A stretch of DNA of 34,342 nt from a delta proteobacterium MLS_D (GTDB lineage Bacteria > Desulfobacterota > Syntrophia > Syntrophales > UBA2210): NCBI GenBank assembly GCA_002030015.1, contig LQBH01000016.1, positions 1 to 34,342 on the forward strand. The letters are read 5' to 3'. The notes below the pieces were generated by a model. It did no database searches. It worked only from the letters and a program-made list of their open reading frames with translations, and had not been told where the DNA came from. This document shows positions 8,694-15,515 of this stretch, piece by piece. Every line of letters starts with the position of its first letter. Positions within the stretch are counted from its first letter, which is position 1. A program made the translations under genes and the position numbers.

Positions 8694-9551
8694 TCACGTC
8701 ATGCTGATTGCACCAAGCGGGCACTGGTTGACGCAGATGCCGCATCCGGTGCAGGCATGCTCGTCGATAACAGCGATATCGCCCAGACTGATGGCGTTTA
8801 CGGGGCAGGAACTCACGCAGACGCCGCATCCCGTGCATTCCTCCGCGTTGACGAACGCGACCGAGGGGGCGCTTCTTCTCTGCGGTGCATCGTCGATATG
8901 ACGCCTGATATCCTGAAGTCTTTGTTCGAGGAGACGTGCTTCTTCTCTGAGGCTTTCTATATCGTCTCTTCCGCTTACTCCGGATTGCGGCGCTTGTCCG
9001 GAAGGAGGTGTCAAACCGCCGCTCATGCCTGTACCACGGCCCATGCCCATGCCGCCGCCCATGCCTGTACCACGGCCCATGCCCATGCCGCCGCCCATAC
9101 CCATACCACGGCCCATGCCCCGGCCCATGCCCATGCCACGACCCATACCGGCGCCCATGCCCATACCGGCACCCGTGCCGCCGCCGCTTCCTGAGCCGAA
9201 GTGGCTTGCCACGTTCGGCTGATCTATTGTCGAGAAAGTCCCTGACTTGAATTGCTCGGCTGCGTGACGGGCGGTTCCGCTGACACCCGCTATAACATGA
9301 ATGCCGGCGGCCTGAAAAACCTGAAAGGCATTGGGGCCGCAGTTTCCCGTCAGCACATAGCGTACATCCTTTTCAGACATGAGCTGTGCCGACTGAATAC
9401 CCGCCCCTCCCCCGGCCGAGACGTTGGGATTCCGAACGGATTCGAATTCCATGGTATCCGTGTCCACGAAGACATAGTAGGGGGCCCGGCCGAAGCGGGG
9501 TTCCACGTGGTCATCAAGTGACGGGCCCGTTGTTGTTATTGCTATTTTCAT
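8694..9551 (-). CDS. NifX/ORP-like (dinitrogenase Fe-Mo cofactor) domain fused to Met-Gly linker and 2x[4Fe-4S] ferredoxin
   Basis: The 285-residue protein has three parts. Residues 1-115 are a NifB/NifX/NafY-type domain (MKIAITTTGPSLDDHVEPRFGRA, VLTGNCGPNAFQVFQAAGI), the fold used by the Mo-Cu orange protein ORP. Residues about 119-180 are nearly pure Gly/Met/Arg with 14 Met. A helical stretch (about 195-225, Glu/Arg/Leu-rich) leads to two [4Fe-4S] motifs, CTGCGVCVSSCP and CTGCGICVNQCP, at the C terminus. The open frame reaches 9611, but the NifX domain starts at the ATG of 9551, preceded by AAAGGA. It heads the minus-strand cluster. Binding of a metal-sulfur cofactor is likely by family; nitrogenase involvement is unlikely because no nif genes are seen. 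Confidence 0.88.
   Translation of the reverse strand: MKIAITTTGPSLDDHVEPRFGRAPYYVFVDTDTMEFESVRNPNVSAGGGAGIQSAQLMSEKDVRYVLTGNCGPNAFQVFQAAGIHVIAGVSGTARHAAEQFKSGTFSTIDQPNVASHFGSGSGGGTGAGMGMGAGMGRGMGMGRGMGRGMGMGGGMGMGRGTGMGGGMGMGRGTGMSGGLTPPSGQAPQSGVSGRDDIESLREEARLLEQRLQDIRRHIDDAPQRRSAPSVAFVNAEECTGCGVCVSSCPVNAISLGDIAVIDEHACTGCGICVNQCPLGAISMT
9015..9197 (-). repeat. Met-Gly-rich low-complexity repeat inside the NifX/ferredoxin gene
   Basis: Imperfect repeated units encode GMGMGRGMG / GTGMGGGM blocks, 14 methionines in about 50 residues. On the opposite strand the same DNA opens frames rich in Pro/Met/Arg, which are artefacts. Similar Met/Gly-rich tracts are found in small anaerobe proteins of the DUF5320 type, often near NifX-like genes. 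Confidence 0.85.
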
Positions 9552-9599
9552 TGTTGCGGCATCCTTTCTTCCGTGATTATTATCTGAAATCGATAGATA

Positions 9600-9623
9600 C
9601 GGCCACGGCAATTACCGTGGCCG
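9600..9623 (-). promoter_or_regulatory. Perfect 9-bp hairpin in the 5' region of the NifX/ferredoxin cluster
   Basis: CGGCCACGG and CCGTGGCCG flank a 6-base loop, a perfect GC-rich stem. It lies about 50 bases upstream of the first start codon of the cluster. There is no U-run on either side, so it does not look like an intrinsic terminator; it could stabilise or control the leader mRNA. Confidence 0.6.
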
Positions 9624-9653
9624 CATCATATTTCACGTATTTAGTCTGACTCC

Positions 9654-9669
9654 ATCAAGAAGCGTACCA
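9654..9669 (-). promoter_or_regulatory. Candidate sigma54 (-24/-12) promoter
   Basis: On the minus strand the sequence TGGTACG-N4-TTGAT matches the sigma54 consensus TGGYACG-N4-TTGCW except that the C of the -12 element is A. It would place transcription start about 90 bases before the ATG at 9551, just before the 9-bp hairpin. The ORP operons of Desulfovibrio vulgaris are known to be sigma54-dependent, which raises the prior. The -12 mismatch is at an important base, so this stays a candidate. Confidence 0.35.
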
Positions 9670-9762
9670 GAACGGGATATGCGGAGCGGATTTTAATAAT
9701 AAGCTGTTTCAGGGGCTTGGCGATGGACGCATCGTCCCGCGCACTGTAGGGGTTGCGTTCAG

Positions 9763-9789
9763 GCTACCATCACTCCTGAGAATGGTAGC
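9763..9789. repeat. 8-bp perfect inverted repeat upstream of the candidate promoter
   Basis: GCTACCAT and ATGGTAGC are separated by 11 bases, about 95 bp upstream of the sigma54-like site. An overlapping 10-bp palindrome GCACATGTGC lies at 9788-9797. The spacing suits an enhancer-type activator site; it has no U-run to make it a terminator. Function is inferred only. Confidence 0.5.
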
Positions 9790-9847
9790 ACATGTGCAAC
9801 AGTTATGTGGATACCTATCCGCGTCCGCAGAGTGCTGCTTTAATTAT

Positions 9848-9936
9848 CCTCCCACAGGCGGGACTGAAGCCCGAGTCACCCCTGATGACGCCACATACAG
9901 CAATAACCGCCCGATTCCTGCGGGAGCGGCCTTGCC
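9848..9936. repeat. REP-like palindromic elements, degenerate pair
   Basis: Two GC-rich segments resemble the REP sequences linked to RAYT/IS200-like transposases: CGGGACTGAAGCCCG with a flanking CTCCCAC at 9848-9874, and CCCGATTCCTGCGGGAGCGG at 9910-9929. Both form small CGGG/CCCG stems. The gene-free stretch 9552-10005 holds these plus the regulatory sites listed; I found no gene in it. Other copies in the genome would be needed for certainty. Confidence 0.3.
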
Positions 9937-10005
9937 AACCCTGGTACCACATCCATGGTGTGAGGGTTTCTCTTTCGATCTAAAACATGTCGTTGCTTCC
10001 GCGTT

Positions 10006-11343
10006 CTAGATATCCCGAAGCAGTCGATTCGCCGGAGAACGTGATAGCTCATCTCTGAAGGTGTTAAGTATTTCCGAGAGGATTTCCGTTTCTTTCGTTC
10101 GAACCGTGGGGATCGTATCCGACCCGCACTGTTCCAGCGCGTCAATGACAAAGTGCACGGTAAGCTGGTTTATGTCACGGGCGGGCTGGTACCCCGGTTC
10201 CCGGTATTCGGCAGTTTCGGTGGGAATGATGATTCCAGCCGTCGTGAGGTCAGACACGACCACGTGTAGCAGGCGTATGGGGATTTCGAGCTTGTGCGAT
10301 ATTTCAGTTGCCGTGAGGGGTTGCTTGCCGCCGGCGAAATTTTTCACGAGCAGGTGGGCAGTCTGCAGCGTGAGGAGCCTCTTGAATGAAGGACTTATTT
10401 CGAGTGAGTCCGGCTCAAATTCATAAGTGTCCACGTTCTGCCGGGCAAAGGAATACTCGGCGCCGAAAAGGACGATAAGCCAGCTTAACTGGAGCCAGAT
10501 CAGGAAGAGCGGTAAGGCGGCGAAACTTCCGTAAATCGCGTTGTATTTCGCGGCACCCACCTGGAACGTGATGTACCCCAACTGGACGATCTGGTAAATC
10601 GTTCCGGCGATGATGCCTGCTAATAAGCCTGATGCGAAGTGCACTTTGGTGTTGGGCATAAAAATGTACAGAAAAGAAAAAAGAACCCAGATGATGCAGT
10701 AGGGAAGCAGGGAAAGCAGAATTGAAATGATGCCGCTGAACATGCCGAGAAGTGCGATTTTTTCCATGATCATCGTTATTTGCGTGGATATGAAGACAGT
10801 GATGCTGCTTGAGAGTATGATCATTATTGGTCCCAGGACCATAACGGAAAGGTAATCGCTGAATTTTCTGCCGAGTTTTCTCGGTTCCTGTATTCCCCAG
10901 ATGTCATTGAAAGACGTCTCGATGTGGTTGAGCACCTTGATGGCGGCGTAAAAAAGAAGAATCACGCCGATACCGGCGATCAGGCCCCCTTTCGTATTGG
11001 CGAGCAGGGATTCGGCAAATGTGATGACTTGGGCGATGACTTCTTCATGTCCGTGAAACTGCTCCAGCAGTTGTTTTTCAAGACGTTTCTCAAAGCCGAA
11101 TCCCTTGGCGATTCCGAAGAGCATGGCGGCCACGGGGACGATGGAAACAAGCGAATAAAACGTGAGCGCCGAGGCCCTGAGCAGGCACTTGTCCTCGTCA
11201 AATCCACGTATCGATAGAATGAAAATACGAAGTTCACGGAGAAAGAAAGATTTTTTTTTCGGCAGATCATTCAGGCGGATCCGCCAGATATCGTGCGTTA
11301 TGAAACTGACGATTCGTCCAAGAGTTGCCATGGTATTATTCAT
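10006..11343 (-). CDS. YihY/BrkB family membrane protein with C-terminal winged-helix-like domain
   Basis: The 445-residue protein matches the YihY/virulence factor BrkB family, once misnamed RNase BN. The N-terminal two-thirds (about residues 40-300) hold about six membrane segments with family hallmarks: LRASALTFYSLVSIVPVAAMLFG, GGLIAGIGVILLFYAAIKVLNHIETSFNDIWG, and the YGSFAALPLFLIWLQLSWLIVLFGAEYSFA motif. The remaining 140 residues are soluble and look like a winged helix (LTATEISHKLEIPIRLLHVVVSDLTTAGII), an extension seen in many deltaproteobacterial and other members. The transport or structural role of the family is unknown. Its ATG overlaps the stop of the 77-residue gene (ATGA at 11340-11343). 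Confidence 0.92.
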   Translation of the reverse strand: MNNTMATLGRIVSFITHDIWRIRLNDLPKKKSFFLRELRIFILSIRGFDEDKCLLRASALTFYSLVSIVPVAAMLFGIAKGFGFEKRLEKQLLEQFHGHEEVIAQVITFAESLLANTKGGLIAGIGVILLFYAAIKVLNHIETSFNDIWGIQEPRKLGRKFSDYLSVMVLGPIMIILSSSITVFISTQITMIMEKIALLGMFSGIISILLSLLPYCIIWVLFSFLYIFMPNTKVHFASGLLAGIIAGTIYQIVQLGYITFQVGAAKYNAIYGSFAALPLFLIWLQLSWLIVLFGAEYSFARQNVDTYEFEPDSLEISPSFKRLLTLQTAHLLVKNFAGGKQPLTATEISHKLEIPIRLLHVVVSDLTTAGIIIPTETAEYREPGYQPARDINQLTVHFVIDALEQCGSDTIPTVRTKETEILSEILNTFRDELSRSPANRLLRDI

Positions 11344-11573
11344 AAATCGTCCTCTTTCGGCTGAAGCTCTTCAGGGCTCCGTTCCGGTCTGCGATTACGG
11401 GGCGGACAACGGAAACTCCGAAGCCGGATGAAATGATACTCCGTGGCCGCGGCCACAGGTACTTGATAACACGCTTTTAATTTCGATTCCATGATCTTGT
11501 TGGGGAAAATGCCGGAAAAATAGAGGATGTTTCGATTGCCAGTGCGGCCTCGAGGCAGTATCAACTGTTTCAT
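11340..11573 (-). CDS. Unknown 77-residue protein, coupled at both ends
   Basis: I do not recognise this protein. It is basic and rich in Arg and Pro in its C-terminal half (RCPPRNRRPERSPEE), with no signal peptide or membrane segment. The case for a real gene is positional: its ATG overlaps the stop of the upstream gene and its TGA overlaps the ATG of the YihY-like gene, giving ATGA junctions at 11570-11573 and 11340-11343. Such back-to-back overlaps are typical of translational coupling. Composition is unusual, and it could instead be a chance frame bridging two operon genes. Confidence 0.5.
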   Translation of the reverse strand: MKQLILPRGRTGNRNILYFSGIFPNKIMESKLKACYQVPVAAATEYHFIRLRSFRCPPRNRRPERSPEELQPKEDDL

Positions 11574-12133
11574 CGAAAGGTTCGCGTGGTGTCGGTCGGC
11601 GTTCTCAACGCCAGGACGCGAAGAATGGCCGATACGGCGTCTTTGTGTTCGACAAGCACAACTTTTATGCGACGCTCACTGCCGGTGAATATACGGCCAA
11701 GATCTTCAGAGTCGCAGTCGACAAGGCAGGCGAGCACGCGCGCGGAGTGACGTTGAATGAGTCGCTCAATGCGGCGGTAAAATCGCCCGGACCCGTCGCG
11801 GGAGCACAGAATGAGACGTGATATGCGATTGACCCGGGGTGCCGCACCTCGACGTGCGGCGACATCTATGCCCCGATCTTCGTTGGCGAGTCCTTTTTCT
11901 ATGTTGTCGTACCCATAGACAATGCGACGGGCAAGGGCGGTCTTTCGCAGTGCTTCTTCAAGTACGCCGTCCGGATAAATAATCGGAATATCGGATTCAA
12001 TGTCCGGCCGGAGGCTGAACGTTCGTTCGAACAGCGAATGCCGAAGAGCGTCGGCGGTACCGTCGGCTTCAAGCTGGCGCGGGAACAGTATTTCCATACA
12101 GTTGCCCGTTTTATTGTTTTCCCGTGAGAGCAT
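11570..12133 (-). CDS. Hypothetical protein (187 aa), first gene of the YihY-like operon
   Basis: I do not recognise this soluble protein. It has an even Arg/Leu/Asp composition, segments such as ESDIPIIYPDGVLEEALRK and an ARRIVYGYDN motif, with a C-terminal half (VLACLVDCDSEDLGRIF, KVVLVEHKDAVSAILRVL) that looks like alternating beta strands and helices. The strong AGGAAGG at 12145-12151 serves either the ATG at 12133 (11-base spacing) or a TTG at 12142 (too close); a further ATG at 12097 has no good site, so I chose 12133. Its stop overlaps the following 77-residue gene. Cytoplasmic location is inferred. Confidence 0.65.
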   Translation of the reverse strand: MLSRENNKTGNCMEILFPRQLEADGTADALRHSLFERTFSLRPDIESDIPIIYPDGVLEEALRKTALARRIVYGYDNIEKGLANEDRGIDVAARRGAAPRVNRISRLILCSRDGSGRFYRRIERLIQRHSARVLACLVDCDSEDLGRIFTGSERRIKVVLVEHKDAVSAILRVLALRTPTDTTRTFR

Positions 12134-12288
12134 GTAGTGCAATTCCTTCCTGTTGATACATCATTGTATTGTAGTGTATGAAAAATAAAAATCCAAGGTG
12201 ATTCGCTTTCGGGAGTCAAAAAAGGTCGAACGAATCGCCACGAGTCCGGCCGTTGCAGCCACACTGTACGAAGAAAGGAGGAACCGGT

Positions 12289-12612
12289 ATGTTTACACGA
12301 TGGGACGAACGAAATTACCGCGAGATGCTGCCGGGGGTCGAGCTGAAAACGTTGACCTATGGAAAGACCATGTTGCTTGGGGAGTTCCGGTTAAAAAAAG
12401 GCGCGGTAATCCCGTCTCACAGCCATCCCCATGAGCAGATCGGGTACCTGGTTTCGGGACGGCTCCGTTTTAATGCGGGAGATGAAACCTTCGAGGCGGG
12501 ACCGGGTGACGGATGGTGCTTTGCCGGTAATCTCGAACATGGTGTGGAGATCCTCGAAGATTCTCTTGTCGTGGAGGTGTTTTCGCCGGTTCGCGAGGAT
12601 TATCTGCCCTGA
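12289..12612 (+). CDS. Cupin-domain protein
   Basis: The 107-residue protein is a single-domain cupin. The metal-binding motif 1 is visible as HSHPHEQIGYLVSG (residues 44-57; His44, His46, His48/Glu49 region), followed by the second motif in the PGDGWCFAGNLEHGVE stretch. The size and order fit small cupins that bind a divalent metal and act as isomerases, dioxygenases or sensors; the reaction cannot be told from sequence. The start at 12289 follows AAAGGAGG with good spacing. It is divergent from the unknown-protein operon and converges on the M48 protease gene with a gap of 17 bp. Confidence 0.9.
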   Translation: MFTRWDERNYREMLPGVELKTLTYGKTMLLGEFRLKKGAVIPSHSHPHEQIGYLVSGRLRFNAGDETFEAGPGDGWCFAGNLEHGVEILEDSLVVEVFSPVREDYLP

Positions 12613-12629
12613 AAGAAATGCGTCACGAT

Positions 12630-13478
12630 TCAGCGGATCTGGGACATCCGGCGGTATTCGTCGTAGTAACGGCGCGCTTCCGGCATCAGAGACTGGATCC
12701 GCTGAATGCGCGAAGCGTCTGTGGGGTGGGTGCTCAAAAAGGTCGGGGGCGACGAACCTTTTTTTTCCGCCGCCAGGCGCTGCCAGAATTCAATGGAACC
12801 TTCGGGATTGTAGCCCGCCATTGCCATAAAAACGAGTCCCAGGTGATCGGCTTCATATTCCTGTATGCGACTGTATGGAAGAATAAATCCGACCTGCGCG
12901 CCGAGCCCGAAGACAGTCATCCAGAGTTGTTGCGTGGTGTCGGGACGATCGGCCATGGCCACCGAAAGAGCAATGCCGCCCAGCTGGGCTGCCAGCATGT
13001 GGCTCATTCGTTCGGCACCGTGGCCCGCGACGGCATGGCCGACTTCATGGGCGATGACCACGGCCAGGCCGTTTTCATCCATCGTTACGGGAAGAATTCC
13101 CGTGTAAACCGCGATTTTTCCGCCCGGCATGCACCAGGCGTTCACCTCATCGCTTTCGATAAGGTTGAATTCCCATTCATAGTCGTCAAGCTCGTGTTTC
13201 ATGCCGCGCTCGCTAAAATATCGTTCCACCGCGTTTTGGATATTCCTTCCAACCCGTTTAGTCATCGCCGTCGCTTCGGCATCGGTGCTCAGCTTGTTAT
13301 CTTTAAGAACCTGGTCATACTGCTGCTGGCTCATGGAGAGCATGGTTGACGATCCCACCAGGCGTAGCTGGGTCCGTCCCGTAACGGGCGCGGTGGTGCA
13401 GGCGGCGAGCAGTGTTGTTATGGCCGCGATGACAATGATTCTGCAGGTTCGGTTGACCATGATAATCAGCCCGATCAC
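12630..13478 (-). CDS. M48 family metalloprotease lipoprotein
   Basis: The 282-residue protein is an M48 (LoiP/YcaL/BepA-type) peptidase. It has a lipoprotein signal with LAAC (Cys27 counting from 13478), the family-typical APVTGRTQL segment after it, the zinc motif HEVGHA (His144, Glu145, His148) and the third-ligand motif EYEADHLGL (Glu207). Homologues degrade misfolded outer-membrane or periplasmic proteins. A second in-frame ATG at 13460 lies closer to the signal peptide and is possible; neither has a clear Shine-Dalgarno. It is divergent from the MBL-fold gene across an AT-rich gap. Confidence 0.92.
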   Translation of the reverse strand: MIGLIIMVNRTCRIIVIAAITTLLAACTTAPVTGRTQLRLVGSSTMLSMSQQQYDQVLKDNKLSTDAEATAMTKRVGRNIQNAVERYFSERGMKHELDDYEWEFNLIESDEVNAWCMPGGKIAVYTGILPVTMDENGLAVVIAHEVGHAVAGHGAERMSHMLAAQLGGIALSVAMADRPDTTQQLWMTVFGLGAQVGFILPYSRIQEYEADHLGLVFMAMAGYNPEGSIEFWQRLAAEKKGSSPPTFLSTHPTDASRIQRIQSLMPEARRYYDEYRRMSQIR

Positions 13479-13764
13479 TAATTTTTGTATTTTATTATAA
13501 TTTTCATATTATATAATAAAAATAACAAAAAGTCGCTTTCGTAACAATCACAGAGGAAAAGAGAGCGATGCGGATGTTCCGAGAGGCGGCGGACGCGCGC
13601 TTCATGAAACGGGACGCAACGTTGCAATTCGTGAGTGCTGCATTCAGGGTGACAGGGTTTATTTTTTCTTGTAATACCCATAACGGCCTAGTATGAATGC
13701 GCTCCATCGTTTTCGGGGACCTTACGCCGAGACGACCGAATCCGAATGACGGAGGCCGATTTTC
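13479..13764. other. Divergent intergenic region, AT-rich
   Basis: The 286 bp between two divergent genes begin with an AT-rich block (13480-13530) having TATAAT-like sequences suited to a promoter for the M48 gene. I see no RNA gene or convincing open frame in the rest. Confidence 0.4.
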
Positions 13765-14583
13765 ATGATCAAGTTCCGCTGGACGGGATGTGCCGGGGTT
13801 GAGATTACTCAAGACGGCAAAACCGTCCTCATCGATCCCTATCATACGCGTCTTTCAGCATGGAAGCTCTTTTTCGGGCGTCACGAACCGCTCATGGGAT
13901 CCCTGGAACGGTACGTTAGTGAAATTCCGGGCGAGTTGTCAGCGATTATCGTGGGTCACACGCACCTGGATCACGCGATGGATGTACCCGCCCTGTCCCG
14001 CTGGTGCCGAGGTCCCGTGGTGGGAAGCAGCAGCCTGAAGACGCTGATGGACATAAGCGGCGCTGAAAAAGAAGTGACCGTCACCTGGGGCAGAAAAAGT
14101 ATTGACCTTTTCGACGGTGCCCGGTTGACCATGATTCCTTCGCGGCATGGGCGCGCGTTTTTCGGCAGGGTTCCCTTCCCTGGCGAAATCGATCCTGCCG
14201 GGAAAGTTCCCTTGAAGGCGTCAGGTTACCGGCTGGGAGAAATGTTCCTACCGAAACTGGAAATCGGCGGGAAAACGTTTCTCCACGTTGGCAGTGCCAA
14301 CCTGGTTGAGGAGGATCTCGGCGGTCATCGGTGCGATGTTCTGCTTATGTGCGTCCCCGGCTGGTACAAGGCGCCGGGTTACGTTTCACGACTTCTGGAA
14401 ATAACAAAACCGCAAATGATCATCCCCATTCACTTCGACGATTTCACCCGTCCCGTCAAGCAGAGTGGTCATTATAGACACCTTTCGTTCCTTCGGATGA
14501 AGGAATTTACGGCGCGTGTGCGATCGGCTGCTCCGGGCGCCGCGTTCCGAAGACCCCGACCGTTTCAGCCCATGCTGATCTAA
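13765..14583 (+). CDS. MBL-fold metallo-hydrolase
   Basis: The 272-residue protein belongs to the metallo-beta-lactamase superfamily (UlaG/YtnP-like soluble hydrolases). Seen: GCAGVEI near the N terminus, VLIDPY at 21-26, the metal motif HTHLDH at residues 65-70, a later His in SRHGRAF, and IPIHFDDF near the C terminus as the final His ligand. The start is supported by GGAGG about 10 bases upstream. The substrate is unknown. It is a single gene on the + strand, divergent from the M48 protease. Confidence 0.9.
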   Translation: MIKFRWTGCAGVEITQDGKTVLIDPYHTRLSAWKLFFGRHEPLMGSLERYVSEIPGELSAIIVGHTHLDHAMDVPALSRWCRGPVVGSSSLKTLMDISGAEKEVTVTWGRKSIDLFDGARLTMIPSRHGRAFFGRVPFPGEIDPAGKVPLKASGYRLGEMFLPKLEIGGKTFLHVGSANLVEEDLGGHRCDVLLMCVPGWYKAPGYVSRLLEITKPQMIIPIHFDDFTRPVKQSGHYRHLSFLRMKEFTARVRSAAPGAAFRRPRPFQPMLI

Positions 14584-14684
14584 ATCTTGTGCCGGCGGGG
14601 GTATGAAGGAACCGCTTGCTATTTACATCATTCTTGAGATACATGTGATCACCGGGCAGGGAGCGAAGCCGCGGGGAAAAAGTG

Positions 14685-15023
14685 ATGGAAAACTGGTTAC
14701 GCTATTTGGTCGAAAATCCCGTCATGGCAGCGATAATAGTCGTTTCAGCCGCCGTTGTCGTGTATTTTATTCTGAAGAAAATATTGAAATACGCTATTAT
14801 TTCGCTGGTTGTTTTCATAGCCCTTTCCGGGTATTCCTACTATAAAGCTCCTGATGAATTTTCCGAGAAGTTCAAGACCAACATCGCCGAGATACATGAG
14901 AGGGGCGGGGACATTGTGGATAAAGGCCGCCAGGCCCTGGAACAGAGGGGCGGTATCGGCGGCGTTCTGGACCGCGTTGTGGAGAAGGGCAGGGAACTGT
15001 TCTCTGACAGAGACGAGAAATAA
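14685..15023 (+). CDS. Small membrane protein, unknown function
   Basis: The protein of about 112 residues has two hydrophobic stretches close together (about residues 14-30 and 34-54, with KKILKY between) and a hydrophilic tail rich in Glu, Arg and Gly (AEIHERGGDIVDKGRQALEQRGG). It probably sits in the inner membrane with the tail on one side. The GTG at 14682 directly precedes the chosen ATG at 14685; GGGGAAAA upstream could serve either. I do not recognise the family. It converges on the NIL-ferredoxin gene with 3 bp between. Confidence 0.7.
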   Translation: MENWLRYLVENPVMAAIIVVSAAVVVYFILKKILKYAIISLVVFIALSGYSYYKAPDEFSEKFKTNIAEIHERGGDIVDKGRQALEQRGGIGGVLDRVVEKGRELFSDRDEK

Positions 15024-15026
15024 CGC

Positions 15027-15446
15027 TCAGATAAGGTTGATTTCCATGGCCCGGGCGGGACATGCCTTGACGCAGACCGAGCATCCGCTGCACTTTTCAG
15101 GGTCGAACAACACTTTTCGAGTAACGGGATCGATATAAAGTGCGCCGGTGGAACAAAAGGCTTTACAGGCGCCACAGTGTACGCAGCGTTCTTCGTTGTG
15201 GGTCACACTTTTCGAGAGCGGCTCAACTTTCAGGCCGGCTTCTTTCAGAAAGGCGATTCCCTTGTAGAAATTGTTCTTTGTTCCCGAAAGATCGAGAGCA
15301 AGAACACCCTCGCGTTTCGGCAGCACGCGCGCGTGCAAAATATTAAAATCGAGATCGAATTCTTTGGCGAGACGGCAGACGATAGGTTGATCCACGACTC
15401 CCGCCGTGTAACGTATAACGATTTTCTGCGAGTATTGTTCATCCAT
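15027..15446 (-). CDS. NIL-domain ferredoxin (4Fe-4S) protein
   Basis: The 139-residue protein joins an N-terminal NIL domain (residues 1-80; YTAGVVDQPIVCRLAKEFDLDFNILHARV) to two [4Fe-4S] motifs with Cys88/91/94/98 and Cys119/122/125/129. In methanogens and some anaerobic bacteria such NIL-ferredoxins partner with COG1900/DUF39 proteins in making homocysteine from aspartate semialdehyde and sulfide. No COG1900 gene is in this window, so the role is uncertain. The frame extends to 15509, but MDEQYSQKIV matches the usual NIL start. The ribosome binding site is weak. It follows the alpha/beta hydrolase gene by 69 bp in the same direction. Confidence 0.9.
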   Translation of the reverse strand: MDEQYSQKIVIRYTAGVVDQPIVCRLAKEFDLDFNILHARVLPKREGVLALDLSGTKNNFYKGIAFLKEAGLKVEPLSKSVTHNEERCVHCGACKAFCSTGALYIDPVTRKVLFDPEKCSGCSVCVKACPARAMEINLI

Positions 15447-15515
15447 CGTTCGTTTCACCGTGTCCGAATCGGCCGCCTCCCGGCATAAAACATGCGGATG
15501 GGCCGTCACGAGCGT

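Noticed and set aside
9008-9250. Plus-strand frames rich in Pro, Met, Arg and His
   Set aside because: They are the antisense of the Met-Gly repeat of the NifX/ferredoxin gene; there is no ribosome binding site and the composition follows from the repeat.
8694-9551. Nitrogenase cofactor gene (nifX)
   Set aside because: No nif structural or assembly genes are present, and the domain is shared with ORP proteins of non-fixing anaerobes.
9782-10009. 75-residue plus-strand frame in the regulatory gap
   Set aside because: It spans REP-like palindromes and has no ribosome binding site or protein-like pattern; the region is better read as non-coding.
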